Assembly (NCBI RefSeq): GCF_000164135.1
Contig: NZ_GG770554.1
Coordinates: forward strand, 107,957-171,956
Length of the DNA stretch: 64,000 nucleotides
Direction of reading: 5' to 3'
Origin: Mycobacterium parascrofulaceum ATCC BAA-614
GTDB lineage: Bacteria; Actinomycetota; Actinomycetes; Mycobacteriales; Mycobacteriaceae
The translations under genes were made by a program, and so were the position numbers. Below, one piece after another: positions 6,112 through 16,441 of this stretch. Below the pieces are notes generated by a model that did no database searches, was not told where the DNA came from, and saw only the letters and a program-made list of their open reading frames with translations. Each line of letters starts with the position of its first letter. The first letter of the stretch is position 1.

Positions 6112-6933
6112 ATGACGCACGCTTCGACGACGGGCCGGGTGGCCGGCAAGCGGGTTTTGATCACCGGCGCGGCCCGCGGGATGGGGCGCAGCCACGCGGT
6201 GCGGTTGGCCGAAGAGGGAGCGGACTGCCTGCTGGTCGATATCTGCGACACCCCCGAAGGCTTGGAGTATGCGCTGGCGACCGAGGACGACCTGCGCCAG
6301 ACGGCCCAACTCGTCGGTGAGCTGGGCCGGTCGGCCGTCTGCAAGGTCGTGGACGTGCGGGATGCGCAAGCGCTCAAGGCCGCGGTCGACGAGGGCGCGG
6401 CCGAACTCGGCGGTTTAGACGCCGCGGTGGCCAACGCCGGTGTCTTGACGGTGGGCACCTGGGACACCACCACGCCCGAGCAGTGGCGGCTGGTGGTGGA
6501 CGTCAACCTGATCGGCGCCTGGAACACGTGTGCGGCGGCGCTGCCGCATGTGCTCGCCGCCGGCGGCGGCAGTCTGGTCAACATCAGCTCGTCGGCCGGC
6601 ATCAAGGGCACCCCGCTGCACACCCCCTACACGGCGGCCAAGCACGGCATCGTCGGAATGAGTCTGGCACTCGCCAACGAGCTTGCCGCACAGAATGTCC
6701 GGGTCAACACCGTGCATCCGACGGGAGTGCCCACCGGCATGGCGCCGCCGTCGATGCACCAGCTGATCGCCGAGAAGCGACCCGACCTGGGTCCCATCTT
6801 CATGAACGCGCTGCCCGTTCTGATGACGGAGGCGGTCGACGTGAGCAACGCGGTGCTGTTCCTGGTGTCCGACGAGGCCCGGCACGTGACGGGTCTGCAG
6901 TTCACCGTCGACGCGGGGGTGACCATCAGATGA
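6112..6933 (+). CDS. Second mycofactocin-type short-chain dehydrogenase
   Basis: A 273-residue SDR whose motifs parallel its upstream neighbour: LITGAARGMGRSHAVRLA, LLVDIC, VANAGVL, NISSSAG and YTAAKHG with catalytic Tyr and Lys. It ends with the usual VTGLQFTVDAG. It starts at the ATG at 6112, 5 bp after the first SDR. Two paralogous dehydrogenases in one operon suggest consecutive or stereospecific oxidations of the same ring or chain. The substrate cannot be read from the sequence. Confidence 0.9.
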   Translation: MTHASTTGRVAGKRVLITGAARGMGRSHAVRLAEEGADCLLVDICDTPEGLEYALATEDDLRQTAQLVGELGRSAVCKVVDVRDAQALKAAVDEGAAELGGLDAAVANAGVLTVGTWDTTTPEQWRLVVDVNLIGAWNTCAAALPHVLAAGGGSLVNISSSAGIKGTPLHTPYTAAKHGIVGMSLALANELAAQNVRVNTVHPTGVPTGMAPPSMHQLIAEKRPDLGPIFMNALPVLMTEAVDVSNAVLFLVSDEARHVTGLQFTVDAGVTIR

Positions 6934-7736
6934 TGAGTAGCCAGAATCAGCGGCGCGAGCGCGGGCTGCGCGCGTTCGCCGAGGTGATGACCGTCGATGC
7001 GCCGGCGGATAGCAGCCCGGCAATCGCCGACGGGCTCATCGATTTTGTGTTCGCCGAGGTATGGACCCGTCCGGGCCTGAGCCGCCGCGACCGGCGGTTC
7101 GTCACGCTGGCGTGTGTCGCCGGCGCCGATGCCACGCCCGCGCTCGAGCAGCACGTCTACGCCGCCCTCAACAGCGGCGATCTGACCATCACCGAAATGC
7201 GGGAAGCGGTATTGCATTTCGCGGTGTACGCCGGATGGCCGAAAGCCTCGCAGTTCAATATGGTGGTCGACGCGCAGTGGGAACGGATCGCGCGCGCACG
7301 CGGCGACAACGTGCCGCCGCCGGCGCCGTTGCTGCCACTGGCCACCCCGAGCGACCCGGACGCACGCCTGCGCGGCGGGGAGGCCGCGTTCCGGGAGATC
7401 AACTGCCTGCCGTTCGCGCCGGCGCGGGACAATCCGTACTCGGGCGCGGGCATTCTCAACTTCGTCTTCGGCGAGATGTGGCTGCGGCCCGGGCTGGGAA
7501 TGAAGGAGCGGCGCCTGATCACGTTGGCGTGCGTGGGGTTCCAGGACGCCCAATATCCGATCATGTCGCACGTCTATGCCGCATTGAAGAGCGGTGACGT
7601 CTCGTTCGAGGAAATGGACGAGCTGGCGTTGCATTTCGCCGCGTACTACGGGTGGCCCAAAGGCTCGTATCTCAACCAGGTCATCGCCGAGCAGAAGCAA
7701 CGCGTCCTCGACGAAGCCGGCTCCGCGGTCACTTGA
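6930..7736 (+). CDS. Double-domain carboxymuconolactone decarboxylase-family protein
   Basis: A 268-residue protein made of two copies of the CMD/AhpD-like helical domain. The repeat is visible as FVFAEVWTRPGLSRRDRRFVTLACVA...HVYAALNSGD...VLHFAVYAGWPKA against FVFGEMWLRPGLGMKERRLITLACVG...HVYAALKSGD...ALHFAAYYGWPKG. No AhpD-type CxxC pair is seen, so a lactone decarboxylase or hydrolase-like role is more likely than peroxidase. ATGA overlap with the SDR stop couples translation. Convergent with the next gene by 8 bp. Confidence 0.85.
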   Translation: MMSSQNQRRERGLRAFAEVMTVDAPADSSPAIADGLIDFVFAEVWTRPGLSRRDRRFVTLACVAGADATPALEQHVYAALNSGDLTITEMREAVLHFAVYAGWPKASQFNMVVDAQWERIARARGDNVPPPAPLLPLATPSDPDARLRGGEAAFREINCLPFAPARDNPYSGAGILNFVFGEMWLRPGLGMKERRLITLACVGFQDAQYPIMSHVYAALKSGDVSFEEMDELALHFAAYYGWPKGSYLNQVIAEQKQRVLDEAGSAVT

Positions 7737-8568
7737 GCATGCTCCCCGCGTCGACGGTGACGGGAAGGCCGGTGATGTAACGGGATTCGTCCGACGCCAG
7801 GAACAGCACCGCGTTGCTGATGTCCACGGGTTCGACCCACCCGACCGGCAGCACGTGCATGAACTGCGCCGCGACCTTGAGGTCCTCGGGCCCGGGGTTC
7901 TTCAGGTCGGGGCGAAACAGCTTCATCGTTCCCTCGTTCATGAACATCGGCGTGTTCACGTTGGTGGGGTGGACGGAGTTGACCCGGATGAAGTGCTGGC
8001 CCAGCTCGACGGCGAACGTGCGCATCAGGCCGACGACGCCGTGCTTGGCGGCGATGTAGTGGCCGGTGTGCGGGTAGGCCTTGAGCCCACCGACCGAGCT
8101 GGTGAGGATGACCGACCCGCCGCCGCCCTGCGAAATAAGATGTGGCACGCCGGCTTTGACGGTCTTCCAGACGCCGGAGAGGTTCACGTCGATCATGTCG
8201 CGCCAGTCCTCTTCGCTGGTCTTGTCGAGCGTCTGGCCGCCGTTGCCGATGCCCGCGTTCGCGCAGATGATGTCCAACCGGCCCAGCTGCTCGACGCCGC
8301 CGTCCACCGCCGCCTTGAGAGCGTCGTAGTCGCGCACGTCGACCTCGGCCGTCACGACGCGGCTGTCGAGGCCCTTGATCAGGTCGGCGGTCTCGGCGAG
8401 GTCGTCGGGCGTCGACGGCGGAATCTCGCTGCTGCTGCTGATCGGTTGGCAGATGTCGACGGCGATGATGTCCGCGCCTTCCTGCGCCAGGCGGACGGCG
8501 TGGCTGCGCCCCTGCCCGCGCGCCGCACCGGTGATGAACGCGACCTTGCCCTCGACCCGTCCGCCCAC
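7729..8568 (-). CDS. Mycofactocin-type short-chain dehydrogenase
   Basis: A 279-residue SDR with AFITGAARGQGRSHAVRLA, IAVDICQP, CANAGIG, LTSSVGG and YIAAKHG, i.e. the mycofactocin-coupled group. It is convergent with the CMD gene and transcribed away from a TetR gene. One copy of the 20-bp TetR-type site (8629-8648) lies about 60 bp upstream of its start, so it belongs to the same regulon as the P450 beyond the regulator. Likely an alcohol dehydrogenase acting with or after that P450. Confidence 0.9.
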   Translation of the reverse strand: MGGRVEGKVAFITGAARGQGRSHAVRLAQEGADIIAVDICQPISSSSEIPPSTPDDLAETADLIKGLDSRVVTAEVDVRDYDALKAAVDGGVEQLGRLDIICANAGIGNGGQTLDKTSEEDWRDMIDVNLSGVWKTVKAGVPHLISQGGGGSVILTSSVGGLKAYPHTGHYIAAKHGVVGLMRTFAVELGQHFIRVNSVHPTNVNTPMFMNEGTMKLFRPDLKNPGPEDLKVAAQFMHVLPVGWVEPVDISNAVLFLASDESRYITGLPVTVDAGSMLK

Positions 8569-8628
8569 GATTGCACCTCACTGTTCCGAGGCGCCGGGTA
8601 GTGGCACTGCCCGGCGCGCTTGCACCGT

Positions 8629-8648
8629 CAATTTGGTCGATCGATCAG
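8629..8648. promoter_or_regulatory. TetR-type operator, copy 1
   Basis: CAATTTGGTCGATCGATCAG here is identical, over all 20 bp, to 9425-9444. Its core TGGTCGATCGATCA is a palindrome with one mismatch. It lies upstream of the SDR, between that gene and the regulator's 3' end. Confidence 0.75.
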
Positions 8649-8751
8649 GAAGCTTGGCACCGATCCGTGCGAGTGTCAATACGCGTCCGGCCAACGCGTC
8701 CGATGGATCGGTGCCCGCGCCGGCGTCAGCGCGGCGGGGGCACCGCGCGTA

Positions 8752-9411
8752 CTAGTCGCGTAACGCCGGCGTCGCCGGAGGCGCCTTCATCAGGTTCAGC
8801 CGGCGTTGGACGAACGCCCGCAATTCCTCGTGTCCCTGGGTGACACCGACGGCACTTTCGTTGCAGAGGCTGCGCGCCGTCTGCGCGATGAGCATCGAGA
8901 TCGCTACCGGCGGGTATTGCTCGAGGTCGATGCCGTTGGCGCGGAGCACCATCGTCACGGCCGCCGTCTCGATGTCGCGGACGCGTTCGGCGTACGCCTT
9001 GAGTTCGGCGCCAATTGCCTTGCGGTGGTTGGCCAATGCCATGAACTCGGCGTTGAGGACCGTCAAGGCGGGATCGCTGTTCAGCTGCCAGAGCGCCGCC
9101 AAAGGATCGTCGTCGCCCAGCAGGGCGCGCATGCGGGTCAGGGCCGCCTCCGCGCCGGCGCGCAGCACCTCCACGAACAAGTCGTCCATGGTCGGGAAGT
9201 AGTAATAAACCAGGGCCTGCCTGACGCCCGCCTCGGCGGCGACGCGCCGTGACGTGGCCGCCGCATAGCCTTCCTCACGCATGATGCGGGCGGTCGCCTC
9301 GATCAGCTTGCCGCGCGCCCCGGCATCGTCGCTGCTCCTGTTGCGCCGATTCGCCGGCGGCTTCGGCGCGCCCGGGGTGCTTGACCGGTCTGCGCGGCGC
9401 GTGGTAGGCAT
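8752..9411 (-). CDS. TetR-family regulator of the SDR/P450 pair
   Basis: A 219-residue TetR protein. The basic, low-complexity N-terminus (about 30 residues) precedes the helix-turn-helix (AAATSRRVAAEAGVRQALVYYYFPTMDDLFV). The ligand domain is about 140 residues. Identical 20-bp operators lie upstream of the SDR and in the divergent promoter between this gene and the P450, so it probably controls itself, the SDR and the P450. The ligand is unknown. Confidence 0.88.
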   Translation of the reverse strand: MPTTRRADRSSTPGAPKPPANRRNRSSDDAGARGKLIEATARIMREEGYAAATSRRVAAEAGVRQALVYYYFPTMDDLFVEVLRAGAEAALTRMRALLGDDDPLAALWQLNSDPALTVLNAEFMALANHRKAIGAELKAYAERVRDIETAAVTMVLRANGIDLEQYPPVAISMLIAQTARSLCNESAVGVTQGHEELRAFVQRRLNLMKAPPATPALRD

Positions 9412-9424
9412 TGCTGCATCCTAG

Positions 9425-9444
9425 CAATTTGGTCGATCGATCAG
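9425..9444. promoter_or_regulatory. TetR-type operator, copy 2, in the divergent tetR/P450 promoter
   Basis: Exact second copy of the 20-bp site at 8629-8648. It sits 14 bp from the TetR start and 49 bp before the P450 start, so one protein can block both promoters. Confidence 0.8.
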
Positions 9445-9492
9445 TTTGCAACGGGGCGCATACGCCCGAGCGGGTGGGAGAGGATTCGAGCC

Positions 9493-10773
9493 ATGACGGA
9501 GCCGGCCGACGTCGACTACTTCACCGACGCCGACATCGCGCAGGATCCCTATTCCTATTGGGATTACTTGCGCGACCAGGGGCCGGTATTCCGCGAGCCG
9601 CACTACGGCGTCGTGGCGGTCACCGGCTATCAGGAAGTCCTGGCCGCTTTCAAAGATGCCGATTCGTTCTCCGCGGTCAACGCCATCGGGGGCCCGTTCC
9701 CGCCGCTACCGTTTGTTCCCGAGGGCGACGACATCGGCGAGCAGATCGAAGCGCATCGGCACGAGTTCCCGATCTTCGAGCACATGGTCGTGATGGACCC
9801 GCCCGAACACGACAAGGCGCGTTCCCTGTTGGGGCGGCTGCTGACGCCGCGCCGGCTGCAGGAAAACAAGGACTACATCTGGCAATTGGCGGACCGGCAG
9901 TTCGACGAGTTCATCGCCAACGGTCATTGCGAGTTCCTCGGCGACTACGGGAAGCCGTTCGCCACGCTGGCGATCGCCGACCTCCTTGGGGTTCCGGACG
10001 AGGATCGCCCCGAGATCCGCCGCAATCTCGGGGCCGGCAATGCGCCGGGCGCCAGGGTGGGCGCGCTCGATCACGAGCCGGTCGGCAGCAACCCGTTGCA
10101 GTACCTCGACGACCTCTTCAGCGGCTACATCGCCGAGCGGCGAGAGCAGCCTCGCGAGGACGTGCTGACCGGCCTGGCCACCGCCACCTACCCCGATGGT
10201 TCGACCCCGCCCCTGTTGGAGGTGGTCCGCCCGGCGACGTTCTTGTTCGCCGCCGGGCAGGAGACCGTGACCAAGCTGCTCAGCTCGGCGGTCCAGGTCC
10301 TCGGTGACCAACCCGAACTACAGGAGCGCCTGCGCGCCAACCGCGATCTCATCGGCCCGTTCATCGAAGAGGCGCTGCGCATGCAAAGCCCGACCAAGGT
10401 CGACTTTCGGCTGGCGCGCAAGACCACCACGCTGGGCGGTGTCCGTATCCGGGCCGGCACGGTGATCATGCTGTGCCTGGGAGCGGCCAACCGAGATCCG
10501 CGAAAATTCGAGAATCCGAACGAGTTCCGGCTCGACCGCAAGAACGTGCGCGAGCACATCGCCTTCGGTCGCGGCATCCACACCTGCGCGGGCGCCCCGC
10601 TGGCGCGCGTGGAGGGGCAGGTCACCATCAACCGCCTCCTCGACCGGACACGCGACCTGGTGATCAGCGAGGCCAAGCACGGGGCGCCCGCCCGTCGCCA
10701 GTATCACTACGAGCCCACCTTCCTGCTGCGCGGGCTCACGGAGCTGCACATCGAGTTCACCCCGGCGGGCTGA
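9493..10773 (+). CDS. Cytochrome P450
   Basis: A 426-residue soluble bacterial P450. The I-helix motif is FAAGQETVT (about residue 253), where the usual acid-alcohol pair is Glu-Thr. The ExxR motif is in EEALRMQSP (about 292). The haem loop is FGRGIHTCAGAPLA with the proximal Cys near residue 364. It needs ferredoxin and reductase, neither adjacent. The TetR operator upstream links it to the mycofactocin-type SDR on the other side of the regulator: hydroxylation followed by alcohol oxidation is a reasonable inference. Its N-terminus and FxPPLPF region resemble the P450 at 25005. Confidence 0.93.
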   Translation: MTEPADVDYFTDADIAQDPYSYWDYLRDQGPVFREPHYGVVAVTGYQEVLAAFKDADSFSAVNAIGGPFPPLPFVPEGDDIGEQIEAHRHEFPIFEHMVVMDPPEHDKARSLLGRLLTPRRLQENKDYIWQLADRQFDEFIANGHCEFLGDYGKPFATLAIADLLGVPDEDRPEIRRNLGAGNAPGARVGALDHEPVGSNPLQYLDDLFSGYIAERREQPREDVLTGLATATYPDGSTPPLLEVVRPATFLFAAGQETVTKLLSSAVQVLGDQPELQERLRANRDLIGPFIEEALRMQSPTKVDFRLARKTTTLGGVRIRAGTVIMLCLGAANRDPRKFENPNEFRLDRKNVREHIAFGRGIHTCAGAPLARVEGQVTINRLLDRTRDLVISEAKHGAPARRQYHYEPTFLLRGLTELHIEFTPAG

Positions 10774-10795
10774 CGAGAGTCGTTCGCGCCGAGAA

Positions 10796-12505
10796 CTATT
10801 CGAGGACGGGTAGCAGTAATCGCGACGACGAGCGCACCGTGTTGAGGCTCGAGGTGCCGACGCTGGCATGCCGGAAATTCATGATCGCCGGCGTCGACGG
10901 GTCCTGGTCGTCGCTGGTGAGCGTCAGGCGAATGCGGTGGCCGGCGCTGAACCGCCGGGCGTTGGGAACCAAGGGAATTCGATATTCGACGTCCTCTCCC
11001 GGCGGAACGGCCTGCGGGTTGCGGCAGGGCAGCACCGGCGCGCCGGGCACGCTGGCCGCCTCGTCGACCTCGCGCAAACTGGCGCGCAGCCAGCCCGAGG
11101 TGACGTCGGTCGTTTCCCCGTCGGGCGCCACCTCCTGAAACGTCGCCATCCACGCGGTATCGATCGCCGTCGCGGAGGCGACGAGGCGCAGCTCGATATC
11201 GCCGACGATGTCGACGTCCCGGTGCAGCGGCGCGCTGGTCCAGGCGAGCATCGACGGCGGGTCGATCGAGCTGGCCTTGACCCGGCCCAGGCCGGCTCCC
11301 AACACCATGAACTCGCGCCCGCCCGGCTGCCCTTCGTCGGCATCCAAGACGCCGTCGGCGCGCAGTGCCAGTTCTCGGTGCGGGGCCTGCGACGGTGGCC
11401 AGGAGTGGGCGGTTCGCCACTCGTCGGCGCCCGGCAAGAAGTAGCGGATCGGCGGCCCGTCGGTGATCCCGGTGTCGCGCCCCTTGAGCCAATGGTCGTA
11501 CCAGGCCAGCGCCTCGGTGTGCATGCTTTCCCACGGCCACGTCAGCCCGTACTCGCCAAGCATCCCCATCCGTACACAGGCGTTGTCGGACAGCCCCTTC
11601 CAGGTGGCAAACGTCGAAGGCAGGTGTAACGGCACGTTCTGCCAGTCGCACCCCAGGTACACCGGGATGTCGACTTCCTTGAGCAGTGGCAACAGGTTTC
11701 GCTCGTCCCACCACGCGTCACGCGTCGGGTGTTTGACCGCCGCCTCCTGCCACAATTCGTCCCACGGGTGGGGATTGTGCGGCAGCTTGAGCAGTTGACG
11801 CAGCATGGTGACCGCCGCCTCGCCGTTCATGGTCTCGAATTTCTTGTGCACGGCTGGGCTGTTCAGCACGCGCCGCGCCAACCCCACCGGCTTGCTGCGC
11901 CATAGCTTGTCGCTGCGGTCGGAGGTCAGGCCCATCATCGCGAGAAATGGTGTGATGAAAGACGAACTCAACAGCCCGTGGTGGTTGGCGCCCTCGTACA
12001 GGTCGCTGGTCACGGCCAGCGGAAAGATCGCTTTGAGGTGCGGTGGCCGCTCGACGGCCGCCTCGAGCTGGGTCATCGCGAAGTAGCTGATGCCGATCAT
12101 GCCGACGTTCCCGTCGCACCATGGCTGCGCGGCGGCCCACTCGACCAGGTCGTGCACATCCCGGCGTTCCTGCGCGTCGAAGAAGTCGAAGCGGCCCTCG
12201 GATCCGCAGGTGCCGCGGAGGTTGGCGATGACGTGCACGTACCCGCGAGGCACCCAGAAGTCCGTCCGGCCGGCCTCGATGAATCCCGCGGGGGCGCCGA
12301 GGTCCTGCATCTGCCGCGGATATGGCGAGGCGGCCAGCAGCGCCGGGAAGCGCCCGTCGGCGTCCGGCCGGTGTACATCGGCCAGAAGCGTTGTGCCGTC
12401 GCGCATCCTGACCGCGATGTTGATGTCGGTGCGCGAGGCATATTGCGGCTCACTGAGGTTCCGGTATTGCCGGCCGGTGGTCTGTGGGCCGTTGAGCGTC
12501 GTCAT
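10796..12505 (-). CDS. CocE/NonD-family serine hydrolase (X-Pro dipeptidyl-peptidase-like)
   Basis: A 569-residue alpha/beta hydrolase. The nucleophile elbow GISYFA in NVGMIGISYFAMTQ, oxyanion-side ANLRGTCGSEG and helical cap are typical of CocE/NonD esterases. The C-terminal jelly-roll (SAPLHRDVDIVGDIELRLVASATAIDTAWMATFQEV...) is the X-Pro dipeptidyl-peptidase C-terminal domain. It hydrolyses an ester or amide; the substrate is not predictable. Two GTTTCA-type palindromes lie immediately upstream, shared with the divergent TetR gene. Convergent with the P450. Confidence 0.88.
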   Translation of the reverse strand: MTTLNGPQTTGRQYRNLSEPQYASRTDINIAVRMRDGTTLLADVHRPDADGRFPALLAASPYPRQMQDLGAPAGFIEAGRTDFWVPRGYVHVIANLRGTCGSEGRFDFFDAQERRDVHDLVEWAAAQPWCDGNVGMIGISYFAMTQLEAAVERPPHLKAIFPLAVTSDLYEGANHHGLLSSSFITPFLAMMGLTSDRSDKLWRSKPVGLARRVLNSPAVHKKFETMNGEAAVTMLRQLLKLPHNPHPWDELWQEAAVKHPTRDAWWDERNLLPLLKEVDIPVYLGCDWQNVPLHLPSTFATWKGLSDNACVRMGMLGEYGLTWPWESMHTEALAWYDHWLKGRDTGITDGPPIRYFLPGADEWRTAHSWPPSQAPHRELALRADGVLDADEGQPGGREFMVLGAGLGRVKASSIDPPSMLAWTSAPLHRDVDIVGDIELRLVASATAIDTAWMATFQEVAPDGETTDVTSGWLRASLREVDEAASVPGAPVLPCRNPQAVPPGEDVEYRIPLVPNARRFSAGHRIRLTLTSDDQDPSTPAIMNFRHASVGTSSLNTVRSSSRLLLPVLE

Positions 12506-12506
12506 A

Positions 12507-12548
12507 GTTTCACGCTATGTTGAAACTAGTCTCAACGCAAGATGAAAC
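12507..12548. promoter_or_regulatory. Twin G(T/C)TCA-N8-TGAAAC palindromes between hydrolase and tetR
   Basis: The first site is GTTTCA-N8-TGAAAC (12507-12526). The second is GTCTCA-N8-TGAAAC (12529-12548). They are 22 bp apart, two helical turns, and fill the 61-bp gap between the two divergent start codons. They are the natural operators of the adjacent TetR protein. Confidence 0.65.
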
Positions 12549-12566
12549 TTCCGGTATGGTGAGCTC

Positions 12567-13166
12567 GTGCCGAAGCGACCGATCGCCCCCGGACCGCGCG
12601 ACGAACGCGGCGTCCTGGCGGCGCGCATTCTGGCCGCCGCGCGCGACCAATTCGCCGAACATGGTTGGGCCGGCACGGCGATTCGCGCGGTCGCCCGGAC
12701 CGCGGGCGTCGACCCGGCCCTCATCTATCACTACTTCGGCTCCAAGGAGGGGCTGCTCGACGCCGCCACGACGCCGCCGCAGAAGTGGCTGGACGCCGTG
12801 GCCGAGACGTGGGCGACGCCCACGGCCGACCTGGGCCGGCAGTTGATCCGCACCGTGCTGGATACCTGGACGGACGAGGAGGTCGGTCCGATCCTGCGCG
12901 CGGTGGTGCTGACGGCCGCTCACGAAGACAAGACCCGAGAGAAACTGCGGCTGATCGTGGAGCGCGGGCTGATCGGCGGTTCGACCCTGGGGGACGACGA
13001 GGATGAACGGCTACGGCGCAGCGGGCTGATCGCCACCCAGCTGATCGGCTTCGCACTGTTGCGCTACGTCTGGAAAATCGAGCCGATCGCCTCCATGCCC
13101 GCGGACCAGGTGGTGTCGGCGGTCGGGCCGAACCTGCAGCGGTACGCCGACGGCGACATCTCCTAG
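12567..13166 (+). CDS. TetR-family regulator
   Basis: A 199-residue TetR regulator starting with GTG. The helix-turn-helix is AIRAVARTAGVDPALIYHYFGSKEGLLDAA. The C-terminal half (EVGPILRAVVLTAAHEDKTREKLRLIVERGLI...LIGFALLRYVWKIEPIASM) is the AcrR-like TetR_C type common in actinobacteria. Divergent from the CocE-like hydrolase, with paired palindromes in between. It is the probable local repressor of that hydrolase. Confidence 0.88.
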   Translation: MPKRPIAPGPRDERGVLAARILAAARDQFAEHGWAGTAIRAVARTAGVDPALIYHYFGSKEGLLDAATTPPQKWLDAVAETWATPTADLGRQLIRTVLDTWTDEEVGPILRAVVLTAAHEDKTREKLRLIVERGLIGGSTLGDDEDERLRRSGLIATQLIGFALLRYVWKIEPIASMPADQVVSAVGPNLQRYADGDIS

Positions 13167-13208
13167 GCGGTAACGCAAGTCGGGGTGCACAACGGCGACA
13201 ATGGCGGA

Positions 13209-13910
13209 ATGCGTCTGTTGCACCCGGTCCTCGCACCTGTGGTCGCCGCGTGTCTCGCCGCGCTCTCCGGCGCCGCGACCGCGCACGGCGGACCCGACGT
13301 CCCGCCCGTGAGCGACGCGGCGCGCGCGGCCGGATTCGTCGACGTCCGCACCGTGGTCTCCGACGCCATCATCGACTTGCGCTACGCGACAACCAATAAC
13401 TTCACCCACAGGCAGCTCTACCCCTCCGACGCCCGTTGCCTGGTTCATCAATCGATGGCCCCGGGGCTCGCGGCGGCCGCGACGGCGCTGCGCCCGCAGG
13501 GTCACCTCCTGGTGTTCTGGGACTGCTACCGACCCCACGACGTCCAGGTCAAGATGTTCGAACTCGTCCCCAACCCGGCCTGGGTCGCGCGGCCCGGTCC
13601 GTATGCGCGCAGCCACGAGTCGGGGCGCTCGGTCGACGTGACGTTCACGACGGCGCAGCAGCCGTGTGCGTCCGGGCTGCATGCGGACGGGCTTTGCCTG
13701 GCCGACATGGGCACCGACTTCGATGACTTCTCCCCGCGCGCGCACGCTTTCGCCACCCAGGGCGTGAGCGTCGACGCTCAGGCGAACCGGGCGGCGCTGC
13801 GGAATGCGATGAAATACGGCGGGCTGTCCGCGTACTTGGGGGAGTGGTGGCACTTCGACGGCCCCGGCGCCGGCACGGACCTCCCCATCCTTGACGTTCC
13901 CGTCGATTGA
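13209..13910 (+). CDS. Exported VanX-like D-Ala-D-Ala dipeptidase (M15D)
   Basis: A 233-residue protein with a signal peptide (MRLLHPVLAPVVAACLAALS, ending near GAATAHG). The zinc site is recognisable: SHESGRSVDVTF carries the SxHxxGxxxD ligands and EWWHFDGP carries the catalytic Glu and third His. This is the VanX/DdpX family, zinc dipeptidases that cleave D-Ala-D-Ala. Export suggests peptidoglycan-fragment recycling in the cell envelope rather than vancomycin resistance; no VanR/S/H/A genes are nearby. The inner ATG was preferred over an ATG/GTG 24 bp earlier because it begins the signal peptide. Confidence 0.85.
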   Translation: MRLLHPVLAPVVAACLAALSGAATAHGGPDVPPVSDAARAAGFVDVRTVVSDAIIDLRYATTNNFTHRQLYPSDARCLVHQSMAPGLAAAATALRPQGHLLVFWDCYRPHDVQVKMFELVPNPAWVARPGPYARSHESGRSVDVTFTTAQQPCASGLHADGLCLADMGTDFDDFSPRAHAFATQGVSVDAQANRAALRNAMKYGGLSAYLGEWWHFDGPGAGTDLPILDVPVD

Positions 13911-13925
13911 TCTCATATAATGAGA
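13911..13925. promoter_or_regulatory. Perfect palindrome overlapping a TATAAT box
   Basis: TCTCATATAATGAGA is a perfect palindrome (arms TCTCAT and ATGAGA) containing the -10-like TATAAT. It begins directly after the VanX-like stop codon and 55 bp upstream of the methyltransferase ATG. Likely promoter-operator of that gene. Confidence 0.5.
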
Positions 13926-13965
13926 CGCTGGTTTCAGAATATGGATCAGCCGGTACGCTGCTGCC

Positions 13966-14778
13966 ATGAACGACGAGCGCGGGGCCACCTACACCCACGG
14001 GCACCACGAGTCGGTGCTCCGAAGCCACCAGCGACGCAGCGCGGAGGACTCCGCGGCGTACCTGCTCCCCCGGCTGAAGCCGGGTTTGTCGGTTCTGGAC
14101 GTCGGATGCGGGCCCGGGACGATCACCGCCGACCTCGCCGCGCGCGTCGCCCCCGGACCCGTGACGGCCGTCGATCAGTCGGCTGACGTCCTCGGCGCGG
14201 CCCGGGCCGAGGTTCAGCACCGGGGCCTGTCGAACGTGACGTTCGCGACCGCCGACGTGCACCGGCTCGACTTCGCCGACGGCACATTCGACGTCGTGCA
14301 CGCCCACCAGGTGTTGCAACACGTCGGCGACCCGGTGGCGGCCCTGCGCGAGATGAAACGTGTGTGCGCGCCCGGCGGGGTCGTGGCGGCCCGGGACGCC
14401 GACTACGCGGGATTCATCTGGTTTCCGCAGTTGCCGGCGCTGGACCGGTGGCGCGACCTTTACGAGCGGGCCGCCCGAGCCAACCGCGGCGAACCCGATG
14501 CGGGACGGCGGTTGCTGTCCTGGGCCCGGCAGGCGGGCTTCAGCGACGTCACGCCGACGGGCAGCGTGTGGTGCTACGCGACCCCCGCCACACGGGAATG
14601 GTGGGGTGGCATGTGGGCCGACCGGATCGTGGGCTCGCGGATCGCCCGGGACCTGCTACGGCGGGGTTGGGCCACCGCCGCGGAACTCGAGCAGATCTCC
14701 GCGGCGTGGCGCGCCTGGGCCGCGGCGCCGGACGGCTGGATCGCCATCCCACACGGCGAAATCCTCTGCCGGGCCTAG
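13966..14778 (+). CDS. UbiE-like SAM-dependent methyltransferase
   Basis: A 270-residue class I methyltransferase. SAM motif I is LDVGCGPGTITADLA, motif II acid in TAVDQSADV, then TADVHRLDFADGTFDVVHAHQVLQHV, and the post-motif GGVVAARDADYAG. The C-terminal half (WWGGMWADRIVGSRIARDLL...) is the usual substrate cap of small-molecule methyltransferases. It stands alone behind its own promoter-like palindrome. Substrate unknown; C- or O-methylation cannot be told apart. Confidence 0.87.
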   Translation: MNDERGATYTHGHHESVLRSHQRRSAEDSAAYLLPRLKPGLSVLDVGCGPGTITADLAARVAPGPVTAVDQSADVLGAARAEVQHRGLSNVTFATADVHRLDFADGTFDVVHAHQVLQHVGDPVAALREMKRVCAPGGVVAARDADYAGFIWFPQLPALDRWRDLYERAARANRGEPDAGRRLLSWARQAGFSDVTPTGSVWCYATPATREWWGGMWADRIVGSRIARDLLRRGWATAAELEQISAAWRAWAAAPDGWIAIPHGEILCRA

Positions 14779-14863
14779 CCGGTCGGGGTCGGCGCGCTCG
14801 TGTTTTACCTGGTCAGCTATGCGGTATTGGCATTCTCTTTTTTTGCAAGTACGTTATTCATCG

Positions 14864-16440
<1,577 letters not shown>

Positions 16441-16441
<1 letters not shown>

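Noticed and set aside
7646..8581. Long minus-strand frame of 311 codons
   Set aside because: It is an Arg/Gly-rich shadow of the SDR at 7729-8568 in another frame; the real frame has complete SDR motifs.
13209..13910. VanX-like gene as part of a vancomycin-resistance cluster
   Set aside because: No VanH, VanA ligase or VanRS neighbours, and the protein has a signal peptide, unlike cytoplasmic VanX.
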